Source: Platerodrilus igneus
Lineage: Eukaryota; Arthropoda; Insecta; Coleoptera; Lycidae
Direction of reading: 5' to 3'
Assembly (NCBI GenBank): GCA_036346225.1
Contig: JARFIW010001469.1
Span: 9,952,001-10,016,000, forward strand
DNA: 64,000 nt
Shown piece after piece: positions 57,609 through 64,000 of this stretch. Position numbers and translations under genes: made by a program. The stretch's first letter is position 1. Each line of letters opens with the position of its first letter. The notes below the pieces were generated by a model that searched no databases, had not been told where the DNA came from, and saw only the letters and a list, made by a program, of their open reading frames with translations.

Positions 57609-58472
57609 TCAATTGTTTGTGCACCTCTTTAATTTTTGTAGAGATGTAGCGTCTCCCTTTTGTATAAAAAGTTCTTTCGTACAGAATCCTGCATAAAAAT
57701 GAAGCTTACGTTTATTTACAATAAAATTGTTAACGTTCGTCATCATGAAACTTTGGATGAGAACTAACTTTTTTTGAATAATGAAATATTTATATACTCT
57801 CGAAATTTTCCTATATCGACCATTATCCAAATCAAAATCTTTACAACAGTTATAAAATTATGTTTTGGTCAAACACTGTAAACACATTTCTTTAAATTTG
57901 GATATGTCATGTCACCACTTATATGATCCAAAAATATGTCGAATTGGTTTACCTGTTTCCATAATGCGATTACATTGGCGTTATCTCTGAGTCTATGTTT
58001 TAACACTAGCGTAAGTTTGACATAGATAGAACAATCTATTGCTTTTGTCGAGAACGAGAAAATGGTGATTTTACTTTGCTCGTTTGCAGGTATATCATCG
58101 AAAACCATAATTGAATCTTCTTTGGTATCTCCGGGTTCAATCAAATCATGAATTTTCAAACTCATGGTACCCAATTTCTTCTTTTAATGGTGTAAAATTT
58201 CTTAACAATTCTATTTCGGTTGATCAAACTCTTCAAATAATAACATTTTGAAATCTAAGACCGTTCTCGTAAGATCAGGATATTAAAGCGTTGGTCTTAA
58301 ATGATGGTCCCACGAATATAGCTCGTATGTTAGAGGGAACAAGGACCATGTTTACCATTCTTTTTGCATTAGCAATAGCAAAGTTATCATAATTCTGTAT
58401 AGGTATTTTAACTTCTGGTATAACATCTCTGGATGCATCGTTGGAATTATGTAATTTCTTCACGTTCTGCAA
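57609..58472 (-). pseudogene. Polinton/Maverick-like packaging ATPase, broken
   Basis: Minus strand. The first piece (58472-58275) ends with IRAIFVGPSFKTNALIS, a degenerate Walker A of the GPS..GKTN type, lacking the GK context. A second piece in another frame (58174-57869) has the Walker B-like SIMVFDDIPANEQ, the RDNANVIALWKQ segment and DHISGDMTYPNL. A third (57830-57609) contains NGRYRKI. This order is that of the A32-like (FtsK/HerA) ATPase of Polinton/Maverick elements, which as virus-like elements use it to package DNA into capsids. At least two frame changes and the damaged P-loop make it non-functional. No polymerase, integrase, protease or capsid gene was identified with confidence nearby. 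Confidence 0.7.
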
Positions 58473-58671
58473 CCTTTTAACATATCTGCATAACGTTGTT
58501 CTAGGTATATTATATTTTTACTAGCAGCGTAGAAACTCAATAGGATATCCTCTGCTGCTTTTGTAATAGATTGTTTGGAGCACCACTGATTGCTTGAATG
58601 ACATCTTTGAAAAATGTCTTACTATAATCTCAACCCAAAACTATTTTATATACCAAATTTAATCTCCTGCT
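58473..58671. other. short non-coding gap
   Basis: Continues upstream of the ATPase remnant; nothing recognised. Confidence 0.3.
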
Positions 58672-58772
58672 CACATAACCACATGACCAATGACCAATGA
58701 CCACATGACCAATGACCACATGACCAAACCATGACCCATGAATTGACAAATTGACCAATACCAATGAAATTT
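58672..58772 (+). repeat. ATGACCA-type short tandem repeat
   Basis: Irregular repeats of ACATGACCA / ATGACCA / TTGACCA. It marks the left edge of the abnormal sequence that follows. Confidence 0.8.
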
Positions 58773-58779
58773 CCAATTA

Positions 58780-60560
58780 ACCTAATTGCTTTTTAAGGTT
58801 TTTCATTAAAAAAAACCAAAAGTGTGGACCTAGGTTAATAAAAGGAAAAATTAATAGGGGGTCAGCGCGCGGGTTTTAATAAAATGTTTAATTTAAACGG
58901 GGGTTCATTGGTTTAAATTGGGTGGCATTGGTCATTGTTGGTATGTATTGGGTTATGTTGAACGTTGTTGTAAAATCAATGGGGGTTTTTCGGGATTTAT
59001 CAAGTTTTTGAGGGAAAACCTTAAATTTTTAATTTATCTTTTCGGGATAAAAAATGTGCTTTGGTAAAAATTAATTTGGGAAAATGGGTTTTGTTAAAAT
59101 TTACATTTTATTTAAATTTTGTGGTTTCGTATCCATTTTTTGTATAAAATGTCTTCTATGCGGCGTCAAAATCGGATAAAAGGCGGGAATTTCTGGTGAA
59201 ATTTTAAACAATTGTTTTAATTTTCCTTAAAACCTTTAACAGAAATAAAAAAATATTTGCCCTAATAGTTTTTAAATTCCTTGCTTTTTAAATTTTTTGA
59301 AAACCCTTTGTTTGGTTTTTAAAAGGGTTTTAAAGGGCAAAAATTTAATTTTAAAAATTTAAAAACCCCTTTTAAATTTAATTTGCCTTAAAGGGAATGC
59401 GCCTTTACAAACCCTTTAAATCAGGGAAATCTTTGAAATTTTGAAAAAAAATTTTATTTTTTTTTAAAGGCCTAAAAAATTTTAAATTGGGTTTTTAAAA
59501 TTTCGGGAAAAAAGTGGCCGTTTTTAAAGAAAATTAAAAGGTTTAAAACCCGGCCAGGGGTTTTATAAAGAAAGGTTTTTTGGTTGGCAATGTGTTTTAT
59601 TGGGTTTTTAAAAAGGCTTTTGGAGTGTCAAACTTTAAATTTGAAATTTTGGGCAGGTTAAACTTTTTTGAAAAATGAAGTTTTGTTAATTTTTTAATTT
59701 GGGTTTTGGGGTTTTGGTTTTTAAAAATTTCCTTTTGGTTTTTTTTAAAAATTTCCAAAAATTTTAAACAAAGGGAAAAAATTTGGAATCATTTAAAAAG
59801 GGATTTTATAAAATTTTAGGTTGGAAAAAAGGGATTTAAAAGGTTTGGAAAATGGATGTGAAGTTTTATTTGTTGTTAATGGGATTTAATGTAAATTTGG
59901 AATTTGAAAATTTGGTTGAATAAAATATGTGGGTATTGGAAAAAGGTTTAACGGTTTAGGAAGACATGGTTCAATTTGATGATTTAATTGGAATTGTATG
60001 TTGGAAAATGTTTAAATTGCTTAAAAAGGGTGAATTTAAGAAGTAAAAGTTTGGATAGATTCGCAGATTGTTCCTTAAATGAGATTTAAATTCATTATGT
60101 AATTTAAAAATTATTTTATAAAGTTTGTTTCATATTGTTCGAAATTTTACTTTATTAACGTATTAAACTTATTTTAAAGGTTAAGGTTCGTTTAAAAAAA
60201 ACCGCTAAAATTTGGGTTTTGCGGGTTTTAATATTTGGGAAATTTTTTGGGGTAAAATCCGTATTGTTTGGGGGTTTTTGGATTGGGTCTCCAAATTAGT
60301 TTTAAAAAGGGGTTTTAAAAAGGAAATTTGGGTTTTTCCAAAGGTTTGGTGGGGAATTTTTTTTAAAAAATTTAAAGAAAAAAGGGTTTTTTTTTTTTTT
60401 TGGGGGGTTTTTTTTAAAGCGCCATTTTGAAAAATTGGCGTAAAATTTTTTTTTCTTTTTGGTTTTCTTAAACAAGGGTGCCTTAAAATGTTTAAGTTGG
60501 GGCTTTAAAAAATTTCAAAAAGGTCGTAATTGATTTCAAAATGGTGTTTTGATTCTAATT
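58780..60560. other. homopolymer-inflated low-quality-looking sequence
   Basis: The texture changes abruptly: runs of TTTT, AAAA, GGG and CCC dominate (for example around 59280-59800 and 60190-60480), with almost no balanced words. The complementary runs and G/T richness look like an unpolished long-read consensus or collapsed repeat. Open frames here, such as a Trp/Phe/Lys-rich one at 60212-60430, should not be trusted. Confidence 0.7.
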
Positions 60561-62690
60561 CTGAAAATTTGTAATTTAAGAAGATGTTCGTTGAGCTTTA
60601 ATTATATAATGTCAAACATTCGTATTTTAAAAATTTAAATTGTGTGTACTTTCTTTCTGAGGCGGATGTATCTGATTAAAATTTCAAAGTGTGGGTATCG
60701 TGAAATTCAAATGATGATACGTTGTGTGTTTTATCTCATGTTCATTGGTGGCCGAATTTTTGTTAAGTTTGGTTAAAAGGGTTCAAAATGATTAAGATGG
60801 TTATCGGGATCGCTAAAGTTGTAATTTAGGTGCTTGTTAAGTTGTTCAGATTTCGGATTTCGATTTAAAATTGTCGTAAGAAATTGTCCTCGGTTAAAAT
60901 TTCTGTAAAATTGTTCGTCGACAGTGTTCTTAAAATGTAGCTTTCATTCTTGCATACTAAAATGTTCTTAGAATGGTGTAGCTGAAAGATTCAAATTGAT
61001 TGTAACGTCAAACAAGGTTTAAATCCAAAGCTGCTATTGGTTAACAAAGAAAACTTTTGTTAGATGGTTTTGAGCAAACCTTAATTGTCGGTCATTTTTA
61101 TTGGAAGATGGTTGAAATTAAATGGTTTTAAGTGAATGAAAAAACATCATTTGCCAGAAATGTTGCGGTAAAATTTGAATAGGTTAGTTTTAAAATTGTG
61201 CGTTGGTGATTTAATTTTCAAGATTGGATTAAATGGTTAAAGGTAAGAATCTAAATTTGGTTAAAGAATGTTAGGGTAAAAATCTTAAAAATTAGCGTTT
61301 ATTGTTCAAAATTTTATGTATTTGTGCGAAAGTGAAAAATGGTTAAGTCAAAAAATTTTGGTGATGTTGAAATGTTGATGCTGGTTTGCATCTGAAAATG
61401 TTATTTGGTTTTCTTGAATTTACACCTATTAGTAATTCTTGATATCATTTTTTTAGTCCTTAAAACTGTTGATCAGCGTTATATTGTTCCGTGATTCTGT
61501 TGTTAAATCATTGCTGTAAATTTGCACAGTCTGATCTATCACTATCTGTTTAGATTGGCATAAGTATTTTTTTGGTTCAATATTCAACAGTTTGAGTTGT
61601 ATAAATGTTCATAACAATGTAGAAAATTTAAAGATAACTTTCTAAGAATTTAAAAGGGTAAACAAAAATTTGTTTGTAACTTAACAGATGACATCTTAGT
61701 GTTTGTTTGTCACATTTTATGGTTCAGTTTTTTTTACACAAAAGTATAATAGTATACAGATTATTTTATACCATAAGGCTATTTGACCTTTCGTTCAAAG
61801 AATAAATTTGTATAAATATCTAAATTCAACCATACATGAAATAAGTTCAATTCATTTACTTATTCACTTGTAAACCAAAACAAGATAAGATAATTAAAAG
61901 TTGTTATGTATTTTTAAAACACAATATCTTCCCTAAAGAATTTCAATAAATTAAGATTTTCGAAGTACATAAAATAATAAGAGATAACGATAAATACTTT
62001 TATAGTTTGATTACTAAAAAAACATTAATGCATGTAAAGTTGTCTAAACGATGTATATATATATATATTTCTTTAAAACAATAGAAAATGGATTATGTTA
62101 TTTGAAAGCTTATTTTCGTTGAAGTTGATAATAGTTTCTCATAATTGATACAAACAAATTTATAAAATTCTTGAGTATAAAGACCACTGACATTATGTTG
62201 GTAAGATATTCTAGAGTTATATATTCGAATTACTACTTTTATTGAAATTTTGTTTGTGATAAAGTGACTAGGCTCTAGAGAAGCCCTAGTTCTAAAAACT
62301 TCTTGAGGTAGTTATATTTTCAGACAGTACGAGATCATCGTTCCAATCCAAGCTAGCAGTGCTAGAAGTAAGTATTATTTTCATACGTTTTGATTGTTTA
62401 GAAGATTTTTTTCTTTTCAAAGATTTCCGTATCTTACCTTCAGATTATTAGACATTACAGTTATTATGAAGATACGGCGTCCATAATATTCTCTTTTTTT
62501 TCGTATACCATCCTACGACTCTAGCTCATAGCTCTGCCCTAAGTTGAAGAAACTTAGCTGGCTGGAAGATCTCTTTCGAAGGTCCTTTTGTACTAAAAGC
62601 CGCTTTACATACATTTTACCCTGGGTTTGAATTTTAGACAAGACCCCCAGTTTCTAGAGGCTCTGCTGCCTATAAGGTAGAGTAGTTACA
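60561..62690. other. non-coding, nothing recognised
   Basis: AT-rich with a G/T bias on the plus strand to about 61400, then ordinary. A (TA)n run occurs at about 62051-62068. No gene supported. Confidence 0.4.
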
Positions 62691-62699
62691 TTCAAAAAA

Positions 62700-64000
62700 T
62701 CAGGTGTAACAGAGATAATGTGGTGGTTTCATCAAATCCAGTGCCAATATTTTCAAATATATATGCCGATCTAATCCTTCATTAGTATTTGCAGAATATA
62801 TAATATTGCAGTTTATTCCGCAGACATTCAAAATTATAGAAAGGTATAACCTCTGGTTTGGCTTTATCACCGGTATATTTATCAATTGCGTCTCCTGTAC
62901 GCATTTAGACAAAACCAGAACATTTTTATTTTTACGTGGCACATAAGAAACCAACACGCCTTCACTGAGATATGCAAACATACTACTTTTGTTTCTCAAA
63001 GTATTGGCGGAATTTTTATTTTATTTTTCCTCAACGTTTCAACAGTAGTATTTTGTTTATTCAAATCCATTGCTAAAGGTATAGAGGTAAAATAATTATC
63101 CATGGTAATGTTTTGCCCAGAATTGATAATAGGAGAAATAATTCTCTTTACAACACCTGCTGCTGAATTATCTACTTTGTATGGCCCATCGGGCTGCCTA
63201 CCTGCATATATTTCCATGTTACTCGTATAAAATACATTGGAATCAACTAGCACAAAAATCTTTATACCATATTTGGCGGGATTATTATCAATATATTGGC
63301 AAAATTTGCAACTCCCACGAAACGTTTTTGTCTACTGTGGTATATTCGCTCAGGGTATAATTGGCTTTGCATTTTTCAACAAACTCAGAAAAAACTTTTC
63401 TAATTGGAGCCAAGTTATCAATAGCCCTATGTTTGGCACGAGTATTCACATCATCAAACCGCTGAGCGCGACGAAGAAGGGTATAAAATCTTCTTGAAGA
63501 CATAGTTGCTCTAAAACATTCAGGTGCAGTGCCATCATCGGTCCAAAATTCTTTTATATGGATATGTCCACCCTTTTTTTTAGACCAGCCATACACAGCA
63601 ATCCCAGCAAAGCACATATTTCATCTAGAGTTGTGTTGTTGCAATCCCTTTCACATATGTAATTTGCTCGCATTTGTTGAAGATATATGTTTGTGCACAG
63701 TGTAATATATTCAATTGTTTCGTCCGATAGAAACAGCTTCCAAGATTTAAGAACGGTGTGTGCATTCTTTGCAACTTGTTTTACCCCTGGCAAATTAATA
63801 ACAATATTTCTTTTTTGTGTTCGAATGTATGATCGTGGAGAAAATTTGAACCAAAAAGTACTTTTATCTTTTCCAATCATATTTTGACCGGCACGATAAG
63901 ATTCTCTATCATTATCAATCGATTCGTCTACAGATAGTTCAATGTTCGAATCATGCCCACAAAATTCTGATTCAGCGTCACTTTCAATGTCGGCGCATCT
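62700..64000 (-). pseudogene. piggyBac-type transposase, partial at window edge, frameshifted
   Basis: Minus strand. The frame is open to the window edge, with an acidic N-terminus (SDAESEFCGHDSNIELSVDE). It continues through 63554-63880 (INLPGVKQVAKNA, DETIEYITLCTN), 63288-63617 (LLGLLCMAG equivalent, then WTDDGTAPECFRATMSSRRF and [16 protein letters not shown] with the first catalytic Asp), then [11 protein letters not shown] (second Asp) and [17 protein letters not shown] (third Asp) in 62996-63253, ending at 62700. At least three frame changes exist. The DDD triad residues are all visible. The usual C-terminal Cys-rich domain was not found downstream. It is a different copy from the one ending at 51634. 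Confidence 0.9.

Noticed and set aside
60212..60430. Trp/Phe/Lys-rich frame
   Set aside because: It lies in homopolymer-inflated sequence and is an effect of TTT, GGG and AAA runs.

Overview
The window is AT-rich, intron-dominated animal DNA, most likely from an insect. The one host gene recognised with confidence is a shep/alan shepard-type (RBMS family) RNA-binding protein on the minus strand. The mixture of Jockey-like and RTE non-LTR elements, hAT, piggyBac, Tc1/mariner, Ty3/gypsy and Polinton-like remnants is typical of beetles and other insects with large genomes. The order cannot be fixed from sequence alone.

Host gene: three shep coding exons lie on the minus strand at 40393-40667, 25150-25208 and 25008-25099. 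They encode the Ser/Gln-rich linker and the first RRM. RRM1 is split between its RNP2 and RNP1 motifs by a 15.2-kb intron that has filled with transposable elements. The last two exons are separated by a 50-nt GC-AG intron. No further shep exon was recognised, so most of the rest of the window is probably shep intron. A possible small spliced transcript on the plus strand (about 16.93-18.40 kb, three exons, 23-codon frame) would be nested inside the gene.

Layout. 0-7 kb: a 140-bp tandem duplication, a non-LTR 3' end, copy 1 of a ~500-bp repeat, a gypsy pol remnant, and a tRNA-derived SINE with a perfect 13-bp target-site duplication (TSD). 7.6-10.5 kb: a complete but dead hAT element with 8-bp TSD. 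13-17 kb: non-LTR debris, a tandem structured motif and a hammerhead-ribozyme-like core. 17-23 kb: the candidate small gene, repeat copies 2 and 3, and a 111-bp tandem duplication. 25-40 kb: the large shep intron, with a pair of ~390-bp inverted repeats, a Jockey-like RT, three RTE copies and a 322-bp MITE. 44-48 kb: a gypsy pol split by a mariner-like insertion. 51.6-52.3 kb: the 3' end of a piggyBac. 52.9-55.6 kb: local satellites and a long poly-T. 57.6-58.5 kb: a broken Polinton-like packaging ATPase. 58.8-60.6 kb: homopolymer-inflated sequence that looks like poor consensus. 62.7-64 kb: a second piggyBac transposase running off the right edge.

The strongest new observation is a composite RTE element at 34596-38859. 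It carries three tandem RTE 3' ends and is bounded by an 11-bp TSD, so the whole composite moved as one unit. A 5'-truncated copy with the same three-part tail lies at 28265-31514.
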